DNA of 64,000 nt, taken from contig NZ_JAAILA010000010.1 in NCBI RefSeq assembly GCF_010974825.1, positions 62,001 to 126,000 on the forward strand. Direction: 5' to 3'. The translations under genes and the position numbers were made by a program. This stretch comes from Aeromonas rivipollensis. GTDB taxonomy: Bacteria; Pseudomonadota; Gammaproteobacteria; Enterobacterales; Aeromonadaceae. The notes under the pieces are model-generated. The model saw only the letters and a program-made list of their open reading frames with translations. It ran no database searches and was not told where the DNA came from. Below, one piece after another: positions 27,171 to 36,292 of this stretch; the stretch's first letter is position 1; every line of letters begins with the position of its first letter.

Positions 27171-28955
27171 GTGGATATTATCAAGACCGATGTTGCCATC
27201 ATCGGTGCCGGTGGCGGTGGCCTGCGTGCCGCAATCGCCATTGCAGAAGCCCACCCGGAGCTGGAAATCGCCCTGATTTCCAAGGTCTATCCGATGCGCA
27301 GCCACACAGTGGCCGCCGAAGGTGGCGCCGCAGGCGTCGTCCGTGATGACGACTCCCTCGAAAACCACTTCAACGACACCGTCTCCGGTGGCGACTGGTT
27401 GTGTGAGCAGGACGTGGTCGAGTACTTCGTCAACAACGCCACCAACGAGATGATCCAGCTGGAACACTGGGGCTGCCCCTGGAGCCGCAAGCCGGATGGC
27501 AAGGCCAACGTCCGCCGCTTCGGCGGGATGAAGATCCCGCGCACCTGGTTCGCCGCAGACAAGTCCGGTTTCCACATTCTGCACACCCTGTTCCAGACCT
27601 CCATCAAGTACCCGACCATCAAGCGCTATGACGAGCACTTCTGTCTGGATCTCATCGTGGAAGATGGCCGCGTCCAGGGCGTACTGACCTTCGACATCCA
27701 GAACGGCATCACCCGCTTCATCCAGGCCAAGTCAGTGGTGCTGGCCACCGGCGGTGCCGGTCGCGTTTACCGCTACAACACCAACGGTGGCATAGTCACC
27801 GGCGACGGCATGGCGCTGGCCTACCGTCACGGCGTGCCCCTGCGTGACATGGAGTTCGTCCAGTATCACCCGACCGGTCTGCCGGGCACCGGCATACTGA
27901 TGACCGAAGGTTGTCGTGGTGAGGGTGGCATCCTGCTCAACAAGGATGGCTATCGCTACCTGCAAGACTACGGTCTGGGCCCGGAAACCCCGGTCGGCCA
28001 GCCGAAGAACAAGCACATGGAGCTGGGTCCCCGTGACCGTCTCTCCCAGGCATTCTGGCAAGAGCAGCAGAAAGGCCGCGTGATCCAGGGCCCCATGGGC
28101 GACGTGGTTCACCTCGACCTGCGCCACCTCGGCGAGAAGTACCTGAAAGAGCGTCTGCCCTTCATCTGCGAACTGGCCAAGGCCTACGTGGGTGTGGATC
28201 CGGTCAAAGAGCCGATCCCGGTCCGTCCGACTGCCCACTACACCATGGGCGGCATCGAGACTGACGGCAAATGCGCCACCCGCATGCCAGGCCTCTACGC
28301 CGCTGGCGAGTGTGCCTCCGTCGGTCTGCACGGCGCCAACCGTCTGGGCTCCAACTCCCTGTCCGAGATAGTGGTCTTCGGCAAGGTGGCCGGTGAGCAG
28401 GCAGCCGAATTCGCGGCGACCCAGCAGCACGGCAACACCGAAGCACTGGCCGCCAAGGCCGAGGCGCTCATCAAGCAGCACCTCTCCCTGCTCGACATCG
28501 ACGGGACCGAAAACCCGGCCGATATCCGCAACGAACTGGGCATGTCCATGGAAGCCGGCGTCGGTATCTACCGTACCGAAGAGCTGATGCAGGGCACCAT
28601 CGACAAGATCAACGAGCTGAAGGCCCGTTACAAGAAGGTCAAGATCAACGACAAGTCCTCTGTCTTCAACACCGACCTGCTGTACGCCATCGAACTGGGC
28701 TACATGCTGGACGTGGCCGAAGCCATGGCCCATTCCGCCATCAACCGCAAAGAGTCTCGTGGTTCCCACCAGCGTCTGGACGGTTACGAAGAGCGGGATG
28801 ACGTGAACTACCTCAAGCACTCCCTCTCCTTCTACAACCAGGAAGGCGCCCCGACCATCGATTACTCCGATGTGAAGATCACTAAATCCCAACCGGCAAA
28901 ACGTGTGTACGGTTCCGAGGGTGAGAAACAAGACGAGGCTAAGAAGAATGGCTGA
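27171..28955 (+). CDS. frdA: Fumarate reductase flavoprotein subunit FrdA
   Basis: This is the catalytic subunit of quinol:fumarate reductase, reducing fumarate to succinate in anaerobic respiration. The GTG start at 27171 is fixed by AAGGAGG five bases upstream; the frame open to 27138 has no such signal. The Rossmann FAD motif IIGAGGGG is followed by [12 protein letters not shown], whose His45 should bind FAD covalently. [11 protein letters not shown] and the active-site region [10 protein letters not shown] are present. Length (594 aa) is slightly under that of E. coli (602). FrdA-type rather than SdhA is supported by the four-gene order and the sequences of FrdC and FrdD. Confidence 0.96.
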   Translation: MDIIKTDVAIIGAGGGGLRAAIAIAEAHPELEIALISKVYPMRSHTVAAEGGAAGVVRDDDSLENHFNDTVSGGDWLCEQDVVEYFVNNATNEMIQLEHWGCPWSRKPDGKANVRRFGGMKIPRTWFAADKSGFHILHTLFQTSIKYPTIKRYDEHFCLDLIVEDGRVQGVLTFDIQNGITRFIQAKSVVLATGGAGRVYRYNTNGGIVTGDGMALAYRHGVPLRDMEFVQYHPTGLPGTGILMTEGCRGEGGILLNKDGYRYLQDYGLGPETPVGQPKNKHMELGPRDRLSQAFWQEQQKGRVIQGPMGDVVHLDLRHLGEKYLKERLPFICELAKAYVGVDPVKEPIPVRPTAHYTMGGIETDGKCATRMPGLYAAGECASVGLHGANRLGSNSLSEIVVFGKVAGEQAAEFAATQQHGNTEALAAKAEALIKQHLSLLDIDGTENPADIRNELGMSMEAGVGIYRTEELMQGTIDKINELKARYKKVKINDKSSVFNTDLLYAIELGYMLDVAEAMAHSAINRKESRGSHQRLDGYEERDDVNYLKHSLSFYNQEGAPTIDYSDVKITKSQPAKRVYGSEGEKQDEAKKNG

Positions 28956-29682
28956 GATGATCGAAATTGAAATCCTGCGCTACCGTCCCGAGCAGGATAA
29001 CGAGCCCTGGATGCAGACCTTCCAGGTGCCTTACCTGAAAGAGATGTCCCTGCTGGACGCCCTGCAATACATCAAGGATCAGCTCGACTCCACCCTGAGC
29101 TTCCGCTGGTCCTGCCGGATGGCGATCTGCGGCTCCTGCGGCATGATGGTCAACGGCATTCCGAAGCTGGGTTGCAAGACCTTCCTGCGGGATTACCTGC
29201 CGGGCAAGATGACCATAGAGCCCCTCAACAACTTCCCGATCGAACGCGACCTGGTGGTCGACATGTCCGATTTCATCGAGAAGCTGGAGAGCATCAAGCC
29301 CTACATCATCCCGTCCGAGCCGCGCAACCTGTGCGACGGCGAGTACACCCAGACCCCGGCTGACATGGCGAAGTATCACCAGTTCTCCATGTGCATCAAC
29401 TGTGGCCTCTGCTACGCCGCCTGCCCGCAGTACGGCATCAACAAGAAGTTCACCGGTCCCGCGGCCCTGGCGCTGGCTTATCGCTACAACGCCGACAACC
29501 GCGACAGCGCGTCCAAGGAGCGGATGAAGATCATCAGCCAGGACGAAGGCGTCTGGGGCTGTACCTTCGTGGGTTACTGCTCTGACGTGTGCCCGAAAGG
29601 CGTAGACCCGGCCGCAGCCATCCAGCTTGGCAAGGTCGAGAGCGCCAAGGACTACATGATCGCCATGTTCAAGCCGGATTGA
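28948..29682 (+). CDS. frdB: Fumarate reductase iron-sulfur subunit FrdB
   Basis: The 244-residue protein carries electrons from menaquinol to FrdA through three clusters. The 2Fe-2S ligands are in [15 protein letters not shown] and the later GCKTF. The 4Fe-4S motif is [12 protein letters not shown], and the 3Fe-4S and remaining ligands are in [15 protein letters not shown]. The ATG overlaps the end of frdA by 8 bp, which implies coupled translation. Confidence 0.96.
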   Translation: MAEMIEIEILRYRPEQDNEPWMQTFQVPYLKEMSLLDALQYIKDQLDSTLSFRWSCRMAICGSCGMMVNGIPKLGCKTFLRDYLPGKMTIEPLNNFPIERDLVVDMSDFIEKLESIKPYIIPSEPRNLCDGEYTQTPADMAKYHQFSMCINCGLCYAACPQYGINKKFTGPAALALAYRYNADNRDSASKERMKIISQDEGVWGCTFVGYCSDVCPKGVDPAAAIQLGKVESAKDYMIAMFKPD

Positions 29683-29698
29683 GACCAGGAGTGAGACC

Positions 29699-30097
29699 AT
29701 GAACAACACCCAAAGCAAACGTAAGCCCTACGTGCGCGAGATGAAGAAAGACTGGTGGCTGAAGAATGCCTTCTACACCGGTTACATGATCCGCGAAGGC
29801 ACCAGCATCTTCGTCTCCATCTATGCCGTGGTGCTGATGTGGGGTCTGCTGCGTCTGGTGCAGGGTCAGGAGGCGTTCAACGGCTGGCTGGAATCCCTGC
29901 AGAGCCCGGTTGCCATCCTGTTCCACGTCATCGCGCTGGCAGCCTGCCTGTTCCACGCCAAGACCTGGTTTGCCCTGGCCCCCAAGGCCATGCGCATCTT
30001 CCGTGGCGAAGACCTGGTGCCGGAGAAGCCGATCGTCATCGCTCAATATGTGGCGCTGGCGGCGGTATCCCTGCTGATCCTGATCATCGTGGCTTGA
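29699..30097 (+). CDS. frdC: Fumarate reductase membrane subunit FrdC
   Basis: This 132-residue membrane anchor has three transmembrane helices (about 27-48, 65-85 and 108-130) and binds quinol together with FrdD. The start KRKPYVREMKKDWWLKNAFYTGYMIREGTS is typical of FrdC rather than of the heme-bearing SdhC. It begins 16 bp after frdB. Confidence 0.95.
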   Translation: MNNTQSKRKPYVREMKKDWWLKNAFYTGYMIREGTSIFVSIYAVVLMWGLLRLVQGQEAFNGWLESLQSPVAILFHVIALAACLFHAKTWFALAPKAMRIFRGEDLVPEKPIVIAQYVALAAVSLLILIIVA

Positions 30098-30105
30098 GGA
30101 GATTA

Positions 30106-30465
30106 ATGATGAGACGTTCTGACGAACCCATTTACTGGGGACTCTTTGGTGCCGGTGGCATGGTGGTTGCCATGCTGCTGCCGGTGATTGTCCTCATTAC
30201 CGGTCTGCTGGTGCCCATGGGCATCATGGACGTGGAGACCATGAGCTTTGAGCGCGTGCACGCCTTCGCCAGCTCCTGGTGGGGTGCCTGCATACTGCTG
30301 GTCATCATAGCCCTGCCGATCTGGCACGGCATGCACCGCATCTACCACGGCCTGCATGACCTTGGGATCCACACCACCAAGCTGCACCACTATGTGTTCT
30401 ATGGCTTCGCCTTCCTGGTGTCCGCCATCACAGTCGGTCTGCTGATGGTGCTGGTACTCCAGTAA
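30106..30465 (+). CDS. frdD: Fumarate reductase membrane subunit FrdD
   Basis: This 119-residue anchor has three transmembrane helices and the conserved start RRSDEPIYWGLFGAGGM. It completes the FrdABCD complex. Two successive ATGs exist (30106 and 30109); the AGGAG is nearer the ideal spacing for the second, so the protein may be one residue shorter. Confidence 0.94.
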   Translation: MMRRSDEPIYWGLFGAGGMVVAMLLPVIVLITGLLVPMGIMDVETMSFERVHAFASSWWGACILLVIIALPIWHGMHRIYHGLHDLGIHTTKLHHYVFYGFAFLVSAITVGLLMVLVLQ

Positions 30466-30488
30466 TCACAGCGTGACTGATTGACCAA

Positions 30489-30512
30489 ACCGGGCCCTGC
30501 GCCCGGTTTTTT
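30489..30512 (+). terminator. Terminator of frdABCD
   Basis: The stem ACCGGGC / GCCCGGT with loop CCTGC is followed by TTTTT. It lies 24 bp after the frdD stop. Confidence 0.9.
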
Positions 30513-30613
30513 ATTACTCCTCCGATGGCTAAAGCGCCACTCCGATGGCCGGTCTTGCCCCTTTCATGGGACCAGACACCCCACGTTTGTTGGCACCAAC
30601 CATGAGCGCTTCT

Positions 30614-31312
30614 TCACCAGAGTCGCGGCGCGGGTTCACGGCCGTTCTCAGCGTAATAGAGCGACGGCAGGAACTGCGCCAGATAGCTGAACTCGCTGTA
30701 GCAGTGGCGCATCAGGTTGAAGCCAATCTCGTCCGGCACCTCATCATGAGGATTGACGCAGGCCTTGCCCAAGAGGAAACGGCTGCGCAGCACACAGCCA
30801 TAAGGGGTATCCCGCGCCAGGTGCAGCATCTCGCCATCCAGTGGCGCGCCGTTGTCATCCAGCGCCACCTGATCGCCAAAGCCGATGCGGGCGCAAATGG
30901 CGGCGGACAGTGCCTGCGTCTCCCGTGCCTCGTGCAGCGATTGCGGGGCGAACACCTCTTCGGCGCCGTGAAACTTGAGGCGGGCCGCCACCGGCGGCAG
31001 CTCGGCAAGCCACTCCACCGCATCTATGCTGGCCCCCACATAGCGCTCTCCTTTTTTCCAGTGATGGTCCCAGCCACGGTGCTCGACGTGATCGTGCGGG
31101 TGCCACCACTTGATGTGCTGGGTCGTCTCGAAAAACGTGAACCACCAGTCCAGCATGCGCCCCTTGCACCCGTGCAGATCGGTGCGGATGGCGACCGTCA
31201 GCAGGCCGTCGGTGCTGCGGGTCAGACCCATTTCAAGGCGAAGCGGCTGCGGCCTGAGCAACTCATTGATGTCATTGACGCCCCAGGGGGCAAGCAAAGC
31301 GGAAGGATTCAT
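30614..31312 (-). CDS. PhlG-like (DAPG hydrolase family) protein
   Basis: The 232-residue cytosolic protein resembles the phloroglucinol C-C hydrolase PhlG family. It has the His-rich segment WWHPHDHVEHRGWDHHW at about residues 69-85, a glutamate-bearing HGAEEVF segment and a late NLMRHCYSEFSYLAQFLP that could supply the remaining zinc ligand. PhlG removes an acetyl group from 2,4-diacetylphloroglucinol, but no phl biosynthesis genes are near, so the substrate is unknown. It is shorter than the about 290 residues I recall for PhlG. It is divergent from a TetR regulator across a long perfect palindrome, so expression is probably induced by a small molecule. Confidence 0.72.
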   Translation of the reverse strand: MNPSALLAPWGVNDINELLRPQPLRLEMGLTRSTDGLLTVAIRTDLHGCKGRMLDWWFTFFETTQHIKWWHPHDHVEHRGWDHHWKKGERYVGASIDAVEWLAELPPVAARLKFHGAEEVFAPQSLHEARETQALSAAICARIGFGDQVALDDNGAPLDGEMLHLARDTPYGCVLRSRFLLGKACVNPHDEVPDEIGFNLMRHCYSEFSYLAQFLPSLYYAENGREPAPRLW

Positions 31313-31327
31313 GATGTGACTCCGATA

Positions 31328-31358
31328 AATTTAGGAAACGAAGTTCGTTTCCTAAATT
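31328..31358. promoter_or_regulatory. 31-bp perfect palindrome, probable TetR operator
   Basis: Two 15-base arms (AATTTAGGAAACGAA and its exact complement) flank a single G. It lies 15 bp upstream of the hydrolase start and 48 bp upstream of the TetR gene start. This is the usual placement for an operator that lets a TetR protein repress both itself and its neighbour. Confidence 0.85.
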
Positions 31359-31406
31359 ACGCTATGCCTGTATGCTGGGTCTGTCAATGCTTTCCAGGAG
31401 CCAACC

Positions 31407-32048
31407 ATGTCGAACCAAACCGATGAAGAAACTCGCTCACGGGGCCGGCCGGCCACCCCGGAATCCGATCTGCGCGCCGCCCTGGCCGAGGCGACGCTGA
31501 CCTTGTTGCTCAAGGGGGGGTACGGCGCCGCGACAGTGGATGCGGTAGCCAAACAGGCGGGGGTCGCCAAGAAGACACTGTACCGCTTCGCCGCCAACCG
31601 CGACGAGCTGGTGGCGCAGGCAGTGCGCAGCTGGACCGATGCCTTCCAGCCTGCATTCGAGCAGGATGCCGATAGCCCCGACGCCCTGGGGGAGATGCTG
31701 GAGCTAGGATTGCAGGCCATTGCAGGCCAGGTGCTGAGCGCACCGGCGGTCGGCATGTTCCGGCTGCTGCAGCATGAATTTGTGGGGCGCGATGCCCTGC
31801 TGGCGACCTATCAGGAGAACGGCATAGCGCGCGGCAGGGCGACGCTGGCGGACTGGTTGCAGCGCCAGCAACGGCTAGGCTGGCTGCGCGAGCTGGATGT
31901 CGCCCAAACCAGCGACCTGCTGCTGGCGATGACAATGGCGGAGCCGCTGCGCCAAATGGCGCTCGGCTTGCTGGCGCCGGGCAGCGACATTCGCGAGCGC
32001 ATCGCCGCGGCCGTTGCCCTGGTGCTGCCCGGCTTGGTACGAGGGTAG
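31407..32048 (+). CDS. TetR-family transcriptional regulator
   Basis: This 213-residue regulator has an N-terminal TetR helix-turn-helix (ALAEATLTLLLKGGYGAATVDAVAKQAGVAKKTLYRFAANRDEL in register, about residues 24-67) and a C-terminal ligand domain of the AefR-like type. The first 20 residues are polar and Arg-rich. It is divergent from the PhlG-like gene with a perfect palindrome between them and should repress that gene until a ligand binds. Confidence 0.9.
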   Translation: MSNQTDEETRSRGRPATPESDLRAALAEATLTLLLKGGYGAATVDAVAKQAGVAKKTLYRFAANRDELVAQAVRSWTDAFQPAFEQDADSPDALGEMLELGLQAIAGQVLSAPAVGMFRLLQHEFVGRDALLATYQENGIARGRATLADWLQRQQRLGWLRELDVAQTSDLLLAMTMAEPLRQMALGLLAPGSDIRERIAAAVALVLPGLVRG

Positions 32049-32070
32049 GCGTCCTTCGTCAGCGGGCAGC

Positions 32071-33279
32071 CTACTGCCATTGTGCCAGCAGGGGAGCGGG
32101 GATGTTGCCATAGCGAAGGGTCGGGGTCTGGTGCCAGTCGGCCAGTTTTTGCAGTGCCCTGGCCAGATCCTGCGCCAGGATACGGGTCACCCTGACCCCA
32201 TCCTCCAGATAGAGGCTCTTGACCTCGAACACCCCCTCCTTGCGATGAGCCTTGGCATCCATCCTGCCCACCAGTTGGCCCCGGCGCAGCAGGGGCAACA
32301 CGAAGTAGCCGTACTGGCGCTTGGGGGCCGGGGTGTAGCACTCGATGCGATAATCAAAGCCAAAGAGTTCGCTGGCCCGCTTGCGATCCCACACCAGGGG
32401 ATCGAAGGGCGAGAGCACGGCTGTGTGGGTCGCCTTGAGACTGCCGGCCTGGGCCCGGGCCAGCTCATCGGAGAGCGATGCGTGCACGAAGGCGCCGTGC
32501 TGCCAGCCCTCCACCCGCACCGGCAACAGCTCCCCCTCGTCCGCCAGCTGATGGAGCAGGGCGTCGTATTTGCCGCGCCGCAGGCGGTAGTAATCCGCCA
32601 CCCAGCCGGTCTTGACCAGCCCCAGCGCCCGGCAGCTGGCCCGCACCATGTCTCGTTGGGCGAGCTCAGGGCTCGGCAGATCCCGCTCGTCGTTCCACTC
32701 GGGCATGACCCGTTCGGCGAGATCGTAGACCCGCTGGAAGTTGCGCCGCTCTCGCACCATCAGGCGCCCTGCGGTGAACAGCACCTCCAGGTGGCGCTTC
32801 TCGGGCTTCCAGTCCCACCAGCCGTTGCCCTTGCCCTCCTTGCGTTCAAAGTCGGCGGCCCGCACCGGGCCATCCCGGCGAATGCGCTCGACTATCTGCT
32901 CTATCTCGCCGCCGTGGGTCTTGAGCCACTGGGCGGAGAACTTCCAGCCCATGGCGGCGGGATCCAGCATGCGATGGCGCAGCAGCCGGTAATCCTCGCG
33001 AGGGACGAAGCAGGCCTCGTGGGCCCAGTATTCGAAGAGATCACCCTCGGCCAGCAACTGCTCCAGCCAGCGCGGATCGTAGTGGCCGAGCCGGCTGAAC
33101 AGCACCAGATAGGGGCTGCGGGCCACCACAGAGATGGTGTCTATCTGCAGCAGCGCCATGCGTCTTATGCAGGCCAGCAGATCGGAGGGAGAAGCCTTGG
33201 CGCGGCGCGGGGTCAGCAGCCCCTGGGCTGCGAGTTGCAGGTGGCGGGCGTCTTGCAATGACAAATGGGGGATCGACAT
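32071..33279 (-). CDS. ycaQ: DNA interstrand-crosslink glycosylase YcaQ (AlkX/HTH_42 family)
   Basis: This 402-residue protein closely resembles E. coli YcaQ over its whole length (start SIPHLSLQDARHLQLAAQGLL; later YWAHEACFVPREDYRLLRHRML, VLSPFDPLVWDRKRA and CYTPAPKRQYGYFVLPLL). YcaQ is a base-excision glycosylase that unhooks nitrogen-mustard-type crosslinks, and the catalytic QxD motif is present as QID in ALLQIDTI. Family alignment favours the start MSIPHLSL (33279); six more codons are open upstream. It follows the methyltransferase gene by 74 bp on the same strand and converges on the TetR gene. Confidence 0.92.
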   Translation of the reverse strand: MSIPHLSLQDARHLQLAAQGLLTPRRAKASPSDLLACIRRMALLQIDTISVVARSPYLVLFSRLGHYDPRWLEQLLAEGDLFEYWAHEACFVPREDYRLLRHRMLDPAAMGWKFSAQWLKTHGGEIEQIVERIRRDGPVRAADFERKEGKGNGWWDWKPEKRHLEVLFTAGRLMVRERRNFQRVYDLAERVMPEWNDERDLPSPELAQRDMVRASCRALGLVKTGWVADYYRLRRGKYDALLHQLADEGELLPVRVEGWQHGAFVHASLSDELARAQAGSLKATHTAVLSPFDPLVWDRKRASELFGFDYRIECYTPAPKRQYGYFVLPLLRRGQLVGRMDAKAHRKEGVFEVKSLYLEDGVRVTRILAQDLARALQKLADWHQTPTLRYGNIPAPLLAQWQ

Positions 33280-33353
33280 GAAGATAAGGGCATCCATTCC
33301 TGGGTGTCAGGCCACCAGCATGCCCAAGCCGCCGCCAAATGAAAACGCCCCGT

Positions 33354-33995
33354 TCAGGGTTTGGTGAACACGGCCACATCCGCATGGGGAAACTCGACCT
33401 GCGCCTGCCAGCGGGCCGCCAGGGCGCGAAACGACGCCTCGGCGAAGAAGACGATATGGGTCGGATCGTGGCGGTAGCGCCACGTCTTGAAGCGCTCGTC
33501 ACCCAGCACCCGCTGGGTCTGCAGCACCAGGACGCCGCCGGGGTTGAGGCAGGCCCAGAGGCCGTCCAGCACGGCGCGGGGGGCGGCCAGGTGCTCTATC
33601 ACCTCGGTGCTGGTGATGAAATCGTAGCGACGGGTGAGCAGCTCAGGCTCGTCGGCGTAGAACTTGTCGTAACCCGCCATCTCGAAGCCCGCCTCCCGTC
33701 CCATGGCGATCAGCGCGGGGCCGGGGCCGCAGCCGAAATCGAGGCCGCTGGCAGGAGGGCTCACCCGGGAGAGCACCTCGCCGAAGGCCCGCATCAGGAA
33801 GCCGCGGTAGCGGGGATCGTCCACCTGGTTGTCGTGCCCGTCATAGACCGCCTTCTCGGCCTGATCGTCCAGGTGATCCGCCTCATCCAGCCAGACCAGC
33901 TCGCACGCCAGGCAACGGTGATAACGCTTGCCCGCCACCGGCAGGGGGTAGCTGTGGCGAGCCGAGCAGAGGGGGCAGCTGGCGCTTGATGACAT
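33354..33995 (-). CDS. Zinc-ribbon class I SAM-dependent methyltransferase
   Basis: The 213-residue protein starts with a Cys4 zinc ribbon (CPLC...CLAC, residues 7-31). A methyltransferase domain follows with motif I LDFGCGPGPALIAMGREAG and a post-motif STEVIEHLAAP typical of Methyltransf_23 proteins. The substrate is unknown. The role of the ribbon may be to hold a protein or RNA. It is divergent from the hemolysin-family operon, with 129 bp between the starts. Confidence 0.85.
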   Translation of the reverse strand: MSSSASCPLCSARHSYPLPVAGKRYHRCLACELVWLDEADHLDDQAEKAVYDGHDNQVDDPRYRGFLMRAFGEVLSRVSPPASGLDFGCGPGPALIAMGREAGFEMAGYDKFYADEPELLTRRYDFITSTEVIEHLAAPRAVLDGLWACLNPGGVLVLQTQRVLGDERFKTWRYRHDPTHIVFFAEASFRALAARWQAQVEFPHADVAVFTKP

Positions 33996-34063
33996 GACGG
34001 ATCCTCCGGGTGACAGCCGCGCAGATTGCCTGCCCGCTGCCTTGCTGACAACTTTTTTTACTC

Positions 34064-34080
34064 CTTAAGGGTTTCTTAAG
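34064..34080. promoter_or_regulatory. PmrA/QseB-type box upstream of the hemolysin-ligase-oxidase operon
   Basis: CTTAAG-GGTTT-CTTAAG fits the PmrA consensus YTTAAK-N5-YTTAAK at every position. It lies 45 bp before the first ATG (34125), a suitable place for activation. The last two genes of the gene run encode a response regulator and kinase of the QseBC/PmrAB class, so self-regulation is likely. Confidence 0.7.
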
Positions 34081-34124
34081 TTTGCCCTTTTACTCTCAAG
34101 CCATCCCAAGAGAAGGAGCCAACC

Positions 34125-34790
34125 ATGACCATAGAGATCCAAGCCCCCTACAGATTGCTGCTGGCACAGTCCCCGCAGCAGGTCATGGCGCTGCAAGCCT
34201 ATATCCAGGCCGCCTACACCCTCGAATTCAACGCCCGCATTCCCCATTTCCTGCCCTGCCTGCTCGGGCTCTACCGGGCCGATGGGGTGCTGGTCGGCGC
34301 CTGTGGCCTCAACCACGCCAGCACGGGGGAGCGTGAGCAGCCCCTCTATCTGGAGCAGTATCTGGAGCAGCCCATCGAGGCCGCCATCGAAACCCGCCTC
34401 GGGGTACGTCCGGCCCGCAGCCGCATCATCGAAGTGGGCAACCTCGCCTGCAGCGAGCCGGGCAATGCCCGCCTGATGTTTGCCGCCCTGTGCCGGTTGC
34501 TGTGTGACAACGCCCTCGACTACGTGGTGTTCACCGGCACCGCCAAGCTGCGCAACAGCTTTGCCCGGCTGCGCCTCAACCCGGTGGAGCTGGCCCCTGC
34601 CCAGGCCCATCAGGTGGGGGAAGACGCCAGTGCCTGGGGGGAATACTACCGCTGCCAGCCCAAGGTGATGGCCGGGGACATCAACCAGGGGCGCGAGGTG
34701 CTCGCCCAGAGCAGCCTGCTGCTCAACCTGCTGGGGCCCATGCCCATGCTTTTTAACCATGCCGGCCATGACAAGAGGTGCGCCCAATGA
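34125..34790 (+). CDS. Thermostable-hemolysin family protein (delta-VPH type)
   Basis: The 221-residue protein resembles the Vibrio thermostable direct-unrelated hemolysin (delta-VPH) family, with the conserved IPHFLPCLLGLYRADG, ACGLNHA, PLYLEQYLEQPIE and SRIIEVGNLACSEPGNARLMFAALC segments. There is no signal peptide, which argues against a classical secreted toxin. The fold of the family is, as I recall, acetyltransferase-like, so an acyltransferase role is plausible. It is the first gene of a run of overlapping genes (next start overlaps by 4 bp) with an acyl-AMP ligase, an oxidase and a reductase. A strong AAGGAG precedes the ATG. Confidence 0.8.
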   Translation: MTIEIQAPYRLLLAQSPQQVMALQAYIQAAYTLEFNARIPHFLPCLLGLYRADGVLVGACGLNHASTGEREQPLYLEQYLEQPIEAAIETRLGVRPARSRIIEVGNLACSEPGNARLMFAALCRLLCDNALDYVVFTGTAKLRNSFARLRLNPVELAPAQAHQVGEDASAWGEYYRCQPKVMAGDINQGREVLAQSSLLLNLLGPMPMLFNHAGHDKRCAQ

Positions 34791-36292
34791 GCCTGTTCGA
34801 CGCCATCGCCCGCCACGCCAGCCTGACGCCGCAACGACCGGCACTGCAAGGCAGCCAGGGAGAGCTGGATTACCAGACCCTGTGGCAGCAGATCCAGCGC
34901 CTGGCCGACCGCTTGCAACAAGCCGGCATTCGCCGCCTGGCCCTGCAGCTCGACAACGGTCTGCCCTGGGCGCTGATCGATCTGGCCTGCACCCGGGCCG
35001 GGATAGTGGTCATTCCCGTGCCCCACTTCTTCAGCTCGGCCCAGCAGGCGTGGCTGCTGGAGAGCAGCGGGGCCGATGCCCTGGTGGGCCCCGAGCATGA
35101 GGGCTGGCAGGCCGCCGCCCCCCTCATCCTGATGACGGGGGCCGCCGATGAACAGGCGCTGCCCCTGTGGCGGCGCACCCCTGTCGCCCCCCCGGCCCTG
35201 CCCCTGGGCACCGCCAAGATCACCTATACCTCGGGCACCACGGGCCAGCCCAAGGGGGTCTGCCTGTCCCTTGCCCAGATGACGGCGGTCTGCGAGTCCC
35301 TGGCCCTGCGGGTCGCGCCGGCCGGGGTCGAACAGCACCTGACCCTGCTGCCCCTGGCCACCCTGCTGGAGAATCTTACCGGTCTGTACGTGCCGCTGCT
35401 CACCGGCGCCTGCAGCCGCATCCCCTCCCTCGGCGAGCTCGGCTTCACCGGCTCCAGCACCCTCAACCCGGCCGTGCTGGGCCAGGCCCTGGCACGCTGG
35501 CCCAGCCACAGCCTGGTGCTGGTGCCCGAACTGTTGCGCCTGCTGCTGGCGCTGTGCGCCAACACCCAGGCCCTGGCCGAACGGCTCAAGGGGCTGCGCT
35601 TCGTCGCCGTCGGTGGCGGCAAGGTCGCCCCTGATCTCATCCGCCATGCCCGCGCCCTGGGGCTCCCTGTCTATGAGGGCTATGGCCTGTCGGAATGCGG
35701 CTCTGTCGTGGCGCTCAACGGCCCTGACGCCGACCTGATGGGCAGCGTCGGCCGCCCCCTGCCCCACTGCCAGGTCACCCTGGCCGCCGATGGCGAAGTC
35801 ATGGTGAGCGGCAGCGCCATGCTCGGCTATCTGGGGGAAAAGAGCACCGCAGGCGAGCCTGCTGACCTGCAGATCGCCACCGGGGATCTGGGTCACCTGG
35901 ACGCAGAGGGCTACCTGCACATCACGGGGCGCAAGAAGAACGTCCAGATCACCGCCTTTGGCCGCAACTTTTCGCCGGAATGGGTGGAAGCTCAGGCCCA
36001 GCTCTGCCCGGCCATCGCCCGCATAGTGATCTTCGGTGACGGCCAGCCCGCCAACGTCGCCCTGATCCAGCCGCTGCCGGGCAGCCAGTCCCAATTACCC
36101 GAGCAGATTGCCCGGCTCAACCAGCAACTGCCCGATTACGCCCGCATCCACCACTGGCTGCCGGTGGCGCTGGATCAGCACCCCGGCCTGCTGACGGCCA
36201 ACGGCCGCCCCCGTCGCAACGAGATTTATCACCACTTTTCCCGGCAGATCGACCAATGCCTGACCCAAGGCCTCACAGGAGAGACCTCATGA
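34787..36292 (+). CDS. Acyl-AMP ligase / acyl-CoA synthetase-like (AMP-binding)
   Basis: The 501-residue ANL-superfamily enzyme should activate a carboxylic acid, probably a fatty acid, as an acyl adenylate. It has the P-loop ITYTSGTTGQPKG, the A5 motif YEGYGLSEC and the hinge TGDLGHLDAEGYLHITGRKKN. The C-terminal A10 lysine is not seen: the motif reads LTANGRPRRNEI with Arg474 where GK is expected. This raises the question whether the enzyme makes a thioester in the normal way. Its start overlaps the upstream gene and its stop overlaps the downstream gene, each by 4 bp. Confidence 0.85.
   Translation: MSLFDAIARHASLTPQRPALQGSQGELDYQTLWQQIQRLADRLQQAGIRRLALQLDNGLPWALIDLACTRAGIVVIPVPHFFSSAQQAWLLESSGADALVGPEHEGWQAAAPLILMTGAADEQALPLWRRTPVAPPALPLGTAKITYTSGTTGQPKGVCLSLAQMTAVCESLALRVAPAGVEQHLTLLPLATLLENLTGLYVPLLTGACSRIPSLGELGFTGSSTLNPAVLGQALARWPSHSLVLVPELLRLLLALCANTQALAERLKGLRFVAVGGGKVAPDLIRHARALGLPVYEGYGLSECGSVVALNGPDADLMGSVGRPLPHCQVTLAADGEVMVSGSAMLGYLGEKSTAGEPADLQIATGDLGHLDAEGYLHITGRKKNVQITAFGRNFSPEWVEAQAQLCPAIARIVIFGDGQPANVALIQPLPGSQSQLPEQIARLNQQLPDYARIHHWLPVALDQHPGLLTANGRPRRNEIYHHFSRQIDQCLTQGLTGETS

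Noticed and set aside
34125..34790. A classical secreted pore-forming toxin.
   Set aside because: There is no signal peptide, and the operon context is metabolic.
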